From Euborellia annulipes (Eukaryota; Arthropoda; Insecta; Dermaptera; Anisolabididae): a stretch of 64,000 bases of DNA. The notes beneath the pieces are model-generated. The model was given only the letters and a program-made list of their open reading frames with translations. It had not been told where the DNA came from and did no database searches. The stretch is taken from contig JAKCPI010005720.1 of assembly GCA_023213315.1 (NCBI GenBank), positions 109,753 to 173,752 on the forward strand, in the 5' to 3' direction. The position numbers and the translations under genes were made by a program. Positions within the stretch are counted from its first letter, which is position 1, and each line of letters opens with the position of its first letter. This document shows, piece after piece, positions 11,375 to 23,040 of the stretch.

Positions 11375-12060
11375 AGTTATAATAAATCTATTACTTGTCC
11401 ATTTATTTTTGGTCCGATTAGAAAATAAATCAGTTATATATGACAAGCACCTATATTTGGTCTAACTTGGGAGGTTTGTATTTTTTTGTTTGTTTTATTG
11501 AGTAAAAATCAAAAGCAGCTAATCCATTTAGATTAGGAGTCGACAACTCCATTTAGTATTGGCTTAACTCAGAAACCAGTAAATTAAAATAATCCTTTCG
11601 CTTTGTTAAAATGACCGAAAGAATTCCCAATGAAACAGACAGACGTTACAAGGAAGTCCAGGTGAGAGAAACCATCTGGACCAGTTAAAGAAAGTCGTGT
11701 AACTAGAAATAGTATATTTATTTATTTTTCCTCAAAAAAATAATAAAAATAAAAATAAAACTAATTTCATAATTTATTCTCTTATCTCCTATTAAGAATA
11801 TGAACAAATAAATTTTTGCTTTAATAAGATTTTATCTTTTTATCATTTTAATTAAAAATTTAAAATTTTTATATACCGGCACATAAAAAAAGAAAAAAAA
11901 AGATGGCCTTTTTATTTATTTTTGCTTCGTGATTTACCAGTGAATTTAATTAAATTATTAAAATAAAATTCAAGTTGTTTTTTTTTTTATTCTATATATG
12001 TATCATCTAGTATTCAATTAAGCTGGGTTTAATTTGGGTATTAATGAGTTAATAGTAAAT
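11375..12060. other. Unassigned AT-rich stretch
   Basis: I recognise no gene, terminal repeat or family member. The stretch has several A and T homopolymers. Confidence 0.3.
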
Positions 12061-12061
12061 A

Positions 12062-12322
12062 TAATAAATTATTAATATTATGCGAGTTTTTAATTATAGG
12101 CCACATTTTGTATTAATTATTTATTAAAAATATAAATACTGTACAACGTTTCGACTGTTATTCTGCAGTCGTTTCCAAGTACTGTGGACTTTATCTGACT
12201 CAAGTTCACTTGAGGAGTATTTTTTTAATAAATATAAAATACAAAATGTGGTGTATAATTATAAACTCACATAATAACAATAATATAAACCACATAAGCT
12301 TTAATAAACATAATAAATTATA
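12062..12322. repeat. Family B foldback (GAGTTTTTAATTATAG)
   Basis: Left arm: GAGTTTTTAATTATAGGCC, then ATAAATACTGTACAACG, TTTCGACTG and TTCTGCAGTCGTTTCC. The right arm returns as ACAAAATGTGGTGTATAATT and ends TATAAACCACATAAGC. In fuller copies the inner part is CTTGAAAACGACTGCAGAAT then AAGCAGTCGAAACGTTGTAC, a hammerhead-like hairpin. Other copies are at 14795, 36715, 40310, 41205, 43640 and 60960. Confidence 0.6.
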
Positions 12323-12374
12323 TTAATAATTAGCTGATGTTTCAATTCCCTAGAATATAATACCCTTGTAAGTA

Positions 12375-13049
12375 CAGTAGAACCAAGCTTAGCATCTCTA
12401 TTAACCCGTAAAACACATTGTAAAAGAATGACTTACTTAACGAGCGACATTTCGCATAACGAGTAGCGAGAAGAGGGGAAGTCCCGAATTGTGCGCATGT
12501 TACATAAGTCTGTGTCATGGGGGGGGGGAGGACAGCTTTATGGGAATAATATTATTTTTCCTCATAACTAGGTCTATTCTCTAAAAACAGGCGTTAAAAC
12601 TTAAAATAAACAAATGGGTGTTAAAAAGTAATGTAAAAACAATCAACGTTAAAAAATGCTCCTTGCCTCAAATAGCTATTCTGTAAACAAAAATTTAAAG
12701 CCAAAGCGTTAACATTTAGTAAATAGTGTTAAAAATCAATGCCATGTCTAGGGGGTGCCTTTAATATTTTAACGTCGTGTTTGAAATAAACATGGCGTCC
12801 TTAACCTAAAAAGTAAGGTTATAATTTTGATAGCTTTGACATAAAAGCAACATCGCTGTAACTTCGCTGTAATACTTTGTTTAGAGAATAGCATTTTTTT
12901 TAACTATGATTGTTTCTAAATTACTTTTTAACACCTATTTGTTTATTTTAAATTTTAACGCCTGTTTTTAGAGAATAGACCTGAACGAGTGCTTCTCTTT
13001 ACGAGCACGATTCTGGAACGAATTATGTTCGTTAAGCGAGGTTCCACTG
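12375..13049. mobile_element. pogo/Tigger-like MITE interrupted by a foldback
   Basis: The ends CAGTAGAACC and GGTTCCACTG, bordered by TA, are of the pogo/Tigger type, and subterminal repeats of the CTTAACGAGCG kind resemble that group. The uninterrupted relative at 14393-14561 is about 170 bp, so the extra length is due to the insertion at 12570-12982. No transposase is present. Confidence 0.6.
12570..12982. mobile_element. Foldback nested in the pogo-like MITE
   Basis: Arms starting AGGTCTATTCTCTAAAAACA and ending in its complement extend about 80 bp (through AACAAATGGGTGTTAAAAAG and TTTTTAACACCTATTTGTTT). A second, inner pair is GCTATTCTGTAAAC / GTTTAGAGAATAGC. It is non-coding and occurs once in the window. 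Confidence 0.55.
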
Positions 13050-13299
13050 TACTTAAACTACAGTATTTGAATATTATTCTCTTGCTAGCATATGTAACAT
13101 TTTATCGATTAAGAAAAAAAAAAAAAAAACAGAAAATATATATATCCTAGGCGACATAAAAAAAATGACAGGCAAGGGACGGCAACCAAAGAACAGGCAT
13201 GCGTGAAGTGTTGCATAGGTGGCAGGGGATATTTCTAAAAATTTAATAATAAATCTTTGAAATGAAGAAAAAATATGTTTAACATTTTATTAAGATGAA

Positions 13300-13460
13300 G
13301 GAGCTAAGGCTGTTCGCTTATTAGTGCTAAGAGTTAAGATCATGCCTGCTATAGTCAATCAGAAAGCTTGTTTTGGTCGTTTGACTCTTTTAACCGTTAT
13401 TTTTTAAAATACCTAAATTAATTAATATTTGTTTGATTTAATTTAATTTTTGATAAGAAA
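13300..13460 (+). repeat. Dispersed repeat shared with 42290-42450
   Basis: Both places carry a CGTGCCTGCT/CATGCCTGCT block followed by AATCAGAAA, a TTTTGTTCG-like stretch, AACCGTTATTTTT-like sequence and the same AT-rich tail. Identity is moderate. The ends are not defined and I cannot name the family. Confidence 0.4.
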
Positions 13461-13569
13461 ATTGAAAAAATAAACCTAGTCGAATTGAAAATTTCTAAGG
13501 ATAAATTAATAGTATTGCAAAAATTAAATTATTTATAACAAAATTCACCCTTGAATTTATATAGGCCAT

Positions 13570-14210
13570 AGGCGTAGCCACGGGGAGGGATTTGGGGGTT
13601 CAAACCCCCCCCCCCCCCCGTTGGACCCAAGCCATGACTAGATATTTAAGCTCTATAATACAAAATACTTTTTCTCTCTATATATTTCATATATAGGGTA
13701 AGAGAAAGTAAAATATAATAATTTTCTCTAGCTTAAAAAAAAAAAAAAAAAAAAATTAAATAAAACGCAAAAAATTCGAAAAAATTCAGAATTTTTCAAT
13801 TGAAAAGATTTGATTTTTATTATGCTTTATAAAAAATTAAAGCCGCTTAAAATTGATTAAATCTCGCAAATGAAAAATAATAAAAATTATTATATAAATA
13901 AATTTATTAATATTTTTTTTTAAAGAGATATGAGATGTGATTCTTATCAAGTGAAAAGGGACACTTCGGTATTTTAGGCCCGTATAAATAATATTAAGAG
14001 AGTTGCATTTTTGATTGGCTAATACGAGTTGATTGAAAAATTGCGGCACTTAATTAAGAAAGGGCGGGCCCGGAGCCACCTTGAGGGGGGCCCAGGGGGG
14101 AGGGCTAGTCATATACTTCATTAGACGCCTTATACTGCCCTATTAGTCGGGGAGGGGGGGGGAGAAATAATCCTAACCCCCCCCCCCAACAAAAATTTCT
14201 GGCTACGCCT
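13570..14210. mobile_element. Terminal-inverted-repeat element (AGGCGTAGCC)
   Basis: The ends AGGCGTAGCCACGG and TTCTGGCTACGCCT are inverted. Beside each end lies a long C or G run (around 13596-13620 and 14080-14190). Inside, at 13658-13711, is an isolated R1 terminal palindrome. The GGCGTAGCCA type of end is common among insect MITEs, but the superfamily is not shown here. Confidence 0.45.
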
Positions 14211-14392
14211 AAATAATAAATTTTGTCTCAAGCTGCATAAGTTTTTTTATTTTACAATGACCGGAGAACAAATGCGCGATATTGTGGAGCAATTAATTTA
14301 AAAAATAAGTTATTTGTGTTGCCTATCTTCCAGTAAAAGGAAAAAAAAGAAAATATATAATATAGTACATGGTAAAACGTAAAAAAAAAAAT

Positions 14393-14561
14393 ACGGCAGA
14401 ACCATGCTTTGCGAGCATTTCTGATAATGAGTAATTCGCCTAACAAGTAAAAGAAATTGTAGAAGAATGACTTGCTTAACGAGCGTCCCGGATTGTACGA
14501 GTATTTCGCTTGATCAGTATAATTTTTGAAAGAATTATGGTCTTTAAGCGATGTTCTCCTT
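14393..14561. mobile_element. pogo/Tigger-like MITE, uninterrupted
   Basis: It has GGCAGAACCATGCTTTGCG at the left, AAGAATGACTTGCTTAACGA inside and CTTTAAGCGATGTTCTCC at the right, aligning with both ends of 12375-13049. A short inverted repeat (CTTCGGCGAGCAAATGCA and its complement, 14559-14626) abuts the right end. Confidence 0.5.
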
Positions 14562-14794
14562 CGGCGAGCAAATGCATCAAATTTATTCTTGCTCACTGTT
14601 TGGAAATTTTGCATTGCTCGCCGAAGTTTTAAATGCCCCTCTCTGACTTAAAGTTTTAAATTTTCCTCCAACTCCATTTCTTGTAAATATGGCCAATTAG
14701 CGAGAGAACAAGCACATGCACACAGGGATAGGAAGTCAGTGACTAGAGTTTTATATATAGTAATGTTATATATATTTATCACGAATGTGCTTAT

Positions 14795-15112
14795 TAAAGC
14801 TTTTGTGGTTTGAATTATTATTATTAGTGGGATTTTTAATTATAGACCACATTTTTGTAATTAATTATTTATAAAAAATATAAATAGTGTACAACTTTAC
14901 GACTGCCATTATCAAGTACTGTGCACTTGCTCCGATTCAACTGAGTTCACTTGAGTAAATTAAAAGGCACGTAACGGACATGACATTTAGTTCACTTACA
15001 AGTGCACATTACTTGATAACGGCTTCAGAATAAGCAGTCGAAACGTTGTACAGTATTTAATAAATAATTAATACAAAAATGTGGCCTATAATTAAAAATT
15101 TCCCTAATAATA
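14795..15112. repeat. Family B foldback
   Basis: Arms run from GCTTTTGTGGTTTGAATT, through TTTTTAATTATAGACCAC and TACAACTTTACGACTGCC, to the complementary GCAGTCGAAACGTTGTACAG and ATGTGGCCTATAATTAAAA. A distinct ~90-bp centre (around 14950-15010) contains its own short inverted repeat (GAGTTCACTTG / AGTTCACTTAC). Confidence 0.6.
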
Positions 15113-15385
15113 ATATATTTATATTCATCTACTATTGATTAATTTTTTTAAAATTCAATTTCAATTTTATTAATTTTTTTTTAACAATAAATTTATATTA
15201 CTTGTAATAATAATAAAAATTCTAATTAGATTTTTGCCCTCATTTCCATTTGTTTTTTTTTTTTTTATTTATAAAAATTCTGGCAATAGAAGATAAATAT
15301 TTTCTCTTTATAAATTTTAATAGAATGAATTGTATTTTACGAGGATCTAAATGTTTCTTATATACAACCTCGTATAGAGTATCTT

Positions 15386-15388
<3 letters not shown>

Positions 15389-15422
<34 letters not shown>
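15389..15422. repeat. (TA)n microsatellite
   Basis: About 17 uninterrupted TA units follow a T-run. Similar shorter TA tracts lie near 32137, 35675, 44749 and 51779. The open frames that overlap it are artefacts of the repeat. Confidence 0.9.
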
Positions 15423-15426
<4 letters not shown>

Positions 15427-15876
15427 TCGCGCAGTTAGAATTTTTTTAAAAGAACGTTTAAGGGATTTAGAATGTACTATGAGTGCCAAAATATATTTGC
15501 CTTTAATAGATAAATAAGAAATGTAAACCAAAATCATAATCAAGAGTAAATGTGATAAAGGGTTGAAACCCATCCATCAAAAAATAAATAAATATATTGA
15601 TAAAATTTTTAAAGCTGTTGGGAATTATAAGAAATTCATATTATTATTGATTATAGAGTTAAACAAAATTTTTTCCGGCTTAAATTAAAATATTATGGGT
15701 TTTTTTCTTTTACTATTAAATTGAGTCATTTTAATATCATAAAATGAAAAAATTAACCCATCAAAAGTTCTATACATAAATTAAACTTTCATTATTTCTA
15801 AGGAATTATTTTATTATAAATATTTTCGTTCCGAAAAAAAAAGCAACGGTTTCTATCAATATTTCGCTATACACGT

Positions 15877-16266
15877 TATTGCTGCTTGAAGTTGGCCCAT
15901 TTAAATTCAAATTCCTGTTCATCCCGTGCCAACGCTGGGACTCTTAAGCTGGTTGGTTGGAATGGGGACTCCCCCATTTTGGGGATAGGCGACGATCGAA
16001 GACTGCGGCAACTTGCATGTGTAGTTGGAGCAGAGTATGGGATGCTGGGGGTAGTTGGGTTCAAAGTTGTCTCTTTTGGCCGATCAGACAGGGACACCCC
16101 TTGACCCATCCCCAGGGACTCTTTCTAACTCCTCTTTTCAACCCTCACCCGCCGCTACCCCTTCCAAGCCAATTCAGAGTACTAACAAAGACTTGGAAAA
16201 GCAACAAGGATAAGCAGAATGAAATGGCCTACTTTGCAAGCATCACTCGATTTCGAATACTTTAAT
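15877..16266. other. GC-richer island of unknown origin
   Basis: This ~390-bp block stands out from the AT-rich surroundings. It is open for about 70 codons on both strands (15886-16104 plus, 15876-16109 minus). The plus frame ends SFGRSDRDTP; I do not recognise it. There is no splice or initiation context that makes it a gene. A fragment of a retroelement 5' region or a gene relic are both possible. Confidence 0.35.
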
Positions 16267-16920
16267 AATTAGACTATTCACGCCATTCAATTAAAATAAA
16301 ATTACTCGAACCTCTCTGGGGTGGAAAAAAAATTCATTCGGGTCGAGTCAATATGAATTTAGACAAGTCATTAACACATTAAATTTCCATATTTGAAAGT
16401 GGTAATTGAACACAATTTTTTTTTTTTTTTTTAATAAATTCAGTTTAACTTTTTCAAATAACACCCTTTGATATTCTAAACCATTATAATTTATTAATAA
16501 TTGTGCGTTGAGCCAAGAGGACAGAGCGTTCTAGTGTAAAGATAGCAAGTCACTTTCGATTTTGTGCTAAAGTCAAAAATACAAGACTTTGTAGTCAATA
16601 TTATTTTATTATTATACAGTATCTAGCTGGACTTTTATCCAACATTCCAAGTTTATAGATGGCTAAAAATAAAAAACTGAAATCTGAAAACACGTACCCC
16701 TCATTTTACCTAGCCCGCCAGAAGGTCGAATTTCATCGGTTTCCCCTAAATTTGACTATTAACACCTGTAACTCATTAACGGTTGGTCCAACAAAAAAAC
16801 TCATCATTCACTAGGTGCCCACCGAAGACGGGCGAGGCAGCTAGTTAAATTTAAATGAAAAAAAAAAAAAAACGAGAAACAAGTCATCCAATTGAATGAA
16901 AAAAGATATAACATTTTTTA

Positions 16921-17064
16921 TAATTTTACTTTCTCGTACCCTATATGAAATATATAGAGAGAGAAAGTATTGCTATCATGTCAAAAATTCGATGTCGAGA
17001 TTTTGATGGATATACATGTTTTGAGGTCCCCTGAGTCCAAAAAAGTGGGTCCGAAATTGGTCTG

Positions 17065-17095
<31 letters not shown>

Positions 17096-17958
17096 CTGTG
17101 TGTGTGGACAGATTTTTAGCATGAAGGAGTTGAGCTAGCGGATTGAAATTTTATATTTAACTTAGGTACCTTTGAAGAATCTCAAAATAAGCTTTTGAAC
17201 AAAATCGGCCAAAAAGTACTAGTACTTTACTGATGTACTTTTTCAGTTTTTTTCGATTTTCTCAAAATTCCCTCCAAGGATTTTTTTTTTAAATTCATAA
17301 ATGAACTATTTTTAGATGCTCTTTAAAATGTATATTCTCATTTTGCCGTTGAAATCTTCTGAAGACCACTTTACTCTTGTTCTTCATAGGAAAGATAGAA
17401 ATGGTTGCCATGGTAACGGAATTTAAATCTTTTCTTTTTATTAGATTAAAAATCAATTATTATTTAAATTCCCATTTTTTTAAAATTTATTTGTGTCTTT
17501 AATTGTTTCAAAGAAAACATATATGTCTCTCTCTCACTTGCAAACATTATCGTCTCTCTCTACTCTTTTTAAATTCCCTTTCCACCTTATCTTCGCATAG
17601 GAACAATGTTAATTTCCTATAGGGATTTGTATGTTAATTTCGATTCAAAAGGGGGTCCCCTTTAGAACTTTTTAGGCATTTAAAATTTTTTTCCAATTCT
17701 TATGAAATTTTGTATTTATTTACGATTCTATATTGTGTATAAAATGTCCAAATATGAGATTAAAATTTTTAAAAATAACCATAGTTTATTTGAAGCAGTC
17801 AACATTTAAAATGCAAGTTTGAAACTAAGATGCTATCGGAAACTAAATATATCTCGACACAAAAAATCTGGTGTGACCAGCACAGTGCGCAACTTTCTCT
17901 TACCGAAGGGGTAAGAGAAAGTTGTGTGCTAATGCGCCAGTCACACCAGATTTTTTAT
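16921..17958 (-). mobile_element. R1, long subfamily
   Basis: It runs from TTTTACTTTCTCGTACCC to the hairpin end CACACCAGATTTTTT. The (TG)n tract at 17062-17100 lies at the position of the CA-rich tract in other copies. Between the CCATGGTAAC block (about 17410) and the AAACTAAATATATCTCGACA block (about 17840) it has ~400 bp absent from the 3519 copy. Part of that (17630-17760) recurs in the short copy at 20560-20812. The central palindrome AAAGTACTAGTACTTT is perfect at 17213-17228. Confidence 0.7.
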
Positions 17959-18110
17959 TTAAAAATATTTATAGATTCAAGGGTTGAATGGCGTCCTTAG
18001 ATGGGGTTGTTGAGGGGGGGGGGTTTATAAGTAAATTCTTTGATTTAGTAAAAAATAAAATTAGACCAAAATGAAGAATTTGAAAAATTGAAACCAAAGA
18101 TAATGTTTTT

Positions 18111-18180
18111 TTCACTGGTGTGACTGGTCGCACTGCACATAACTTTCTTTCAACTTTGGTAATTGAAAAAAATTATCCCA
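18111..18180 (+). repeat. R1 hairpin-end fragment
   Basis: It contains CTGGTGTGACTGGTCGCACT, then CATAACTTTCTTTCAAC and a decayed second half. No body follows. Confidence 0.5.
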
Positions 18181-18666
18181 ACCACCCCCAGTCTCCCCTA
18201 AGAAGTTGTAAGTTAAATTTCATTCATATGATAGGTAGAAAATAAATCACGATAGAATTTCGATGATTAGGTAAATGATTATAATCAATATTTAAACATA
18301 AGTGATTTTCTCTTTATTTAAAAAAAATGATATTATGATAAAATAATAATATACTTTCTCTGTGAAAATAAAATAAATTACTAAGTAAATAAGAGTAATG
18401 TTCAAAAGCATTAGTTGAAATAACAAGCTCGTTTGTTTTCTTTCTCTAAATTATTAGATAACAGCCTTTATACTAAGTTAAACGATAAGATGAATTGGAA
18501 AATTATATAAAATTTTAAATATTGTAATTTTCAATCCAACCAAATTATATATCCAGAACAATTTTCCTTTGAAGAAAAAAAAAACTATAATTTTGCATTA
18601 AAGTCTGTTATGTTATGAATAAAAAGATCAACTTAAGATTTATAATTTTATTAGATATATTTAAAC

Positions 18667-18781
18667 TAAAAACACGAGGTGATATGTTTCAAAATAAATA
18701 TTATTTATTGGTGAGTGGTAATATGTATCAAGTGTTTAAACCAACAAATAATATATTGAAACATATCATCTCGTGTTTTTT
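18667..18781. repeat. Short foldback, 115 bp
   Basis: AAAACACGAGGTGATATGTT and its complement ACATATCATCTCGTGTTTT form ~45-bp arms, with TAAATATTATTTATTGGT also mirrored, around a ~30-bp centre. It is non-coding. Confidence 0.6.
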
Positions 18782-18825
18782 TTTTGTTAATTTTGATTTA
18801 CTTTTTTTGATTTATTTTTACGTAA

Positions 18826-19577
18826 TTAAAGGTAGCAAGAGAAAGTTGTGTACTGTGTTTGTCCCACCAGACTTTTTCTGTCACCTTAGTGAACTTGTTC
18901 ATTTGCATTTCATAAGTAAAAATCTGGTGTGATTGGTTACACAGCATACAACTTTCTCTTAACTTTGGTAAGAGAAAGTTGAGACTTGAGATATTTTGTT
19001 CACAGACTCCCAGACAGGCACACACACAGACAGATAGACCATGTTGCGAAAACCACTTTTTTTTTTATTCAGGGGACCTCAAAACGTGTATATCCATCAA
19101 AATCTTGACATCGGATTTTTGACATGAATACAATACTTTCTCTCTATATATATAAACATATATAGAGGTAAGAGAAAATAAAAAATCTGAAATACAACTG
19201 AAAGTGTACAATTTTCAGGTCAAAATGAGAATATACATTTTAAAGAGTATCTAAAAAATAATTGTTTTTAGAATTTTAATCAAAAATTTCAAAAATAAAC
19301 TGAAAAAGTACTTCAGTAAAGTACTAGTACTTTTTGACCAATTTTGTTCCAGAGTTTATTTTGTGTGTCCGGGAGGGTACCTAACTTAAATATTAAATTT
19401 CAATCAAGTAGCTCAATTCCTTCATGCTTAAAATCGTTACATACACACAAACAGACTAATTTGCGGGATCCAATTTTTTCTACTCAAAACATGGGTATAT
19501 CCATCAAAATTTTTCACATTGAATTTTTGACATGATCACAATACATATTACAGATATAGGTAAGAGAAAGTAAAAAC
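18826..19577 (+). mobile_element. Two R1 derivatives in tandem
   Basis: The first (18826-19183) joins a half hairpin and a complete hairpin directly to the terminal third (CAGACTCCCAGACAGG to GGTAAGAGAAAATA), so its body is deleted. The second (19213-19577) starts inside the body at TCAAAATGAGAATATACAT and ends GGTAAGAGAAAGTAAAAA. The first copy's end is 30 bp from the second copy's start. Confidence 0.65.
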
Positions 19578-20099
19578 CAAACCAAAAAATAAAGAAAATT
19601 TTTATTTCAAATTTCTACTGTATGTTTTACTAGAAGCACTATTTTAATTATCCCTATTCCAACTAAGTACGGATAATCGACTTTCTATTTAAATTTAAAA
19701 TATCCTTGATAAGTAGCTAATAATAATTCTATTTTTTTAATTAATTTTATTAAACGAAAAGGAAACGTACAATTTTTTTTCTTTTTAGGATATAAATTTT
19801 TCTCCATTTCGTAAAGATCTTAAATAGAATATCCCGCTATAAGAGTAAACGGATACAATTTTATTGAAAAAAAATGGATCCTTCTTTCGCCTTATACTTT
19901 TACGGATACCACTTTTTTATTGATAAAATATAAAAAGATGAAGAAAAATTGATAAAAATACAATCGAATTTAAAACGTAAAAATTTATTTAATTTTTTTA
20001 GCAAATCAAAAAAAAAAAAATAATTAATAAAAAGAAAATTTAATATTTTACCTAGGAAGAGCCTTGTTTGAAAAGGATTGAATTTTTCAATCAATGCTC

Positions 20100-20280
20100 A
20101 AATAGACTGTTCATTAGCCAGTCAATATATCGTTTAAGAAAGCAAGTTTGCGAGATATGTTTGTGCTTAAGATTGGGCAAAATTGCACTCCCTGGAGTCG
20201 AATAAGCTTTCGCGGCGGGTGGACAACCCTTATTGGGCCGGCGCCCTAGGATAAGGGTAGTCCACCCGCCCCGGTCGACT
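20100..20280 (-). repeat. Palindromic family T (tRNA-like) repeat
   Basis: The order is the inverted family tail (CTGTTCATTAGCCAGTCAAT), AAGCAAGTTTGCGAGA, a box B-like segment (minus strand), then CGGCGGGTGGACAACCC facing its complement GGGTAGTCCACCCGCC. The GC-rich part is thus duplicated head to head. Confidence 0.5.
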
Positions 20281-20559
20281 TAATATTTCGCAAACTTAAT
20301 ATTTTACAATAGGTTGAAAAAAAATATTCGTGTTTAGTTCCTGGAGGGTAGGCAACCAATTTTTGATTTATTAATTTTAGTTTTAATAATTACGTATGCC
20401 CGGTCTTTTTCAGCGGTGATTCAGATAATCAATTATTCGAAAAATTTCTGATCTGATTGTCAGAAACAAAAAACACCTACTAATTTTGGAAATCCAATTC
20501 ATAAAGAATAGTATTTGTCCAATTTCTTTTGAGACGGATATCCGAGAGGCTCAACTTCT

Positions 20560-20812
20560 TTACTTTCTCTTACCTATAAAATAAGTATAGTAATATATAG
20601 AGAGAAAGTATTGCGACACTCAAAATAAGCTTTTGCATGTTAATTTCAATTCAAAAGATCTCTTTGGAACTTTATACACACTAAAAAAAAACATTTTCCA
20701 ATACTTATGAAATTTTATATTTATTTAGGATTCCTTATTAAGTAAAAATATCCAAATATGAGATCAAATCTGCTGTGTGACCAGTCACAATAGATTTTTT
20801 ACTTTTTTTATT
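20560..20812 (-). mobile_element. R1, strongly deleted long-subfamily copy
   Basis: It starts TACTTTCTCTTACC and goes almost at once into the TGTTAATTTCAATTCAAAAG block shared with 17630-17760. It ends TGTGTGACCAGTCACAATAG then ATTTTTT. It shows that the extra block in the long copy at 16921 belongs to an R1 subfamily. Confidence 0.6.
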
Positions 20813-21554
20813 ATATCCAGTTTCCAATGAGAAATCTCAAGTTATAGAGTCAAATGCATTATTTAAGAAAAAATAATTTTTTTTTTTTTTTTGAGGGACT
20901 ATATAATTTTATAGAGTAGAAATATCAATGAGTTAAAATAAAAAATTAAGGATATAAAAAATTTTCCGCTAGCTGTATTTAAATAAGAAAATAGTCTTAA
21001 ATTTTTTTTTATTTCCATATTAGAGAAATTAGTGTTAGAAAAATTTTTTTTTTAATTTAATTTAATGAAAAATTTTAAGAAAATTATTTTAATAATCGAT
21101 AAGAAAATGAGAGTAATTTATATTAAGGATTATTAATCTTACAACTCCCAGTACGATGTATAATTATGTAAAATACAAAAGAAGATATTAGAAAAGGCCT
21201 TTGGTTTTTCATAATAGGAAAGAAATGTTAATAATAAAAGACGGAAAAGATTGAAAGAAATTCGTTCAAGAGGTAAAAGATTAAATAATATGAAATTTTA
21301 AAATATTTATTATATTCCGTTTTGGTTCGAAAAGGAAAAATAAAATTCTTTTGTGATGCATTAAAGAAAGGAAAAAATTATAATTAGTATTGCATTCAGG
21401 TTTGTAGATGTGAATGATATACAATTCAAGAAAAATTTGCTGGTTAATTTACATCTGACTTTGATGATATATTCTTTTATTTATATATAAAGGTTGATGT
21501 TTAGGGAGGGAAGGGCTTTTAGGTGTAACCTTCTTTTCAAACACAAACTATTCG

Positions 21555-22930
21555 TTTGAGAAAGTTGTGTGCTGTGCGACCAGTCACACTAGATAACCCC
21601 CCCCCCTCCCCGAAAAACTCCTCTGGATGCGCTCTTGATAGTTTCTCGAGGTATTGAGGTATTTTGGTAGGGACAACGGACAGAGAATTGACAATTATAT
21701 AGATAATTTTACTCACTTAAGAAGGTGAAAATAAATAGAATCGTGTAGAGTTAGTTCACTACAGTTGAAAAACACTCCCAACACCATCTGTAAAAGAAAA
21801 GACACATCATTTATAGATTATACTGAATAATAATAGAATGCTTTGAGGAACCCCGAGTGACAAACAAAAAGTGCCATTAAGAAATTTAAATATAAAATTA
21901 TATTCAACATCAATTCCTGGTTTACTTGTACCCACTTTAAAAAGGCAAAGAAAAATGGTTTTAACATCAAATCTATATCTATCCGTGCGAATAAAAATAA
22001 ATGGCCGATGTGAATGATCTTTTTTTATGATGACATAAAACCTATTGATTTTTGTTACAGGATCGGATTAGCTTTTTAAAAAATATTGAAGTTTTTGAAA
22101 AAAAAAAAAATGTATTCAAATATGATCATCTGGATATTCGTTTTATATATGCCAAATCGAATGGAAAAGAAAATATTTAAAAAAAAATAGAATATCTCAA
22201 TAGTTATTTTATTCATTAATACGGACGGTCGGTATAAGTGAGACAAGTTACATGAAATTGTAGAATCATTTTATGTTAGTCAAATCTACATGGATATGTA
22301 ATTAGTGGAAATATTAAAAGATTGCATATAGCAAACAATGAAAATATTTTACCTTAAAAGAAAAACTTAAATCACTGCCATTTGGTAAAATTTTATGTTT
22401 TTCAGTGATACTAAGCTTTTTCATGCTAAGAGGGTGAAGAAAGAAAAAAAAGATAATCTCATGAATATGAAAATTGGAATTGGTAAATCTGTTGGTTGTG
22501 TTGAACATAACAGATTTATATTGACAGTCTCTAGAGAAGCGATGTAATGTCGTTTTAAGTATTTTTTATTAGTGAATAATTTATAAAACAAATGAGAATT
22601 TATTTTAAAGTAACTTGAAATATTTGAGGAATTTTATAGTAACATTTCACTCAGTCCGAGTTTAAACCAAAATATATGAAAATGACTTGGGTTAACCTAA
22701 AGAATTTCTGTCAACAAACGGATAATTTTATTGAAATGCAAAAATTTACAATAACGAAAAATTTGTTTTTATCAAAGATCTTGTCCAAACAAACATACTA
22801 ATTAATAATGAGGAACCGGAAGAATCAAAAGATTATCTAATTAAAAAAAAAAAAAAAAAAATTAGGGCTAATTTGATAAAATCAGAGTTTAAAAAGACTC
22901 TGATACTGATCTAGGAAGTGTTAGAGATAT
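21555..22930. other. Mostly unassigned; one R1 hairpin fragment at the left
   Basis: GAGAAAGTTGTGTGCTGTGC and ACCAGTCACACTAGAT at 21559-21596 are half of an R1 hairpin, followed by a C-run. The rest is AT-rich without a recognisable gene, terminal repeat or family. Confidence 0.4.
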
Positions 22931-22933
22931 AAA

Positions 22934-23037
22934 CAAAACATGTATATCCATCAAAATCTCGACATCGAATTTTTGACATGATTGCAATACTTTCTCTCTA
23001 TATATATTTCATATATAGAGTAAGAGAAAGTAAAAAG
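22934..23037 (+). repeat. R1 right-end fragment
   Basis: It contains ATATCCATCAAAATCTCGAC, TCGAATTTTTGACATGATTG and the terminal palindrome ACTTTCTCTCTATATATATT ... GTAAGAGAAAGTAAAAA. Nothing upstream of the CA tract remains. Confidence 0.75.
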
Positions 23038-23040
23038 GCA

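Noticed and set aside
14252..14614. 120-codon minus-strand frame
   Set aside because: It overlaps the pogo-like MITE and AT-rich flank; no family resemblance and no splice or start context.
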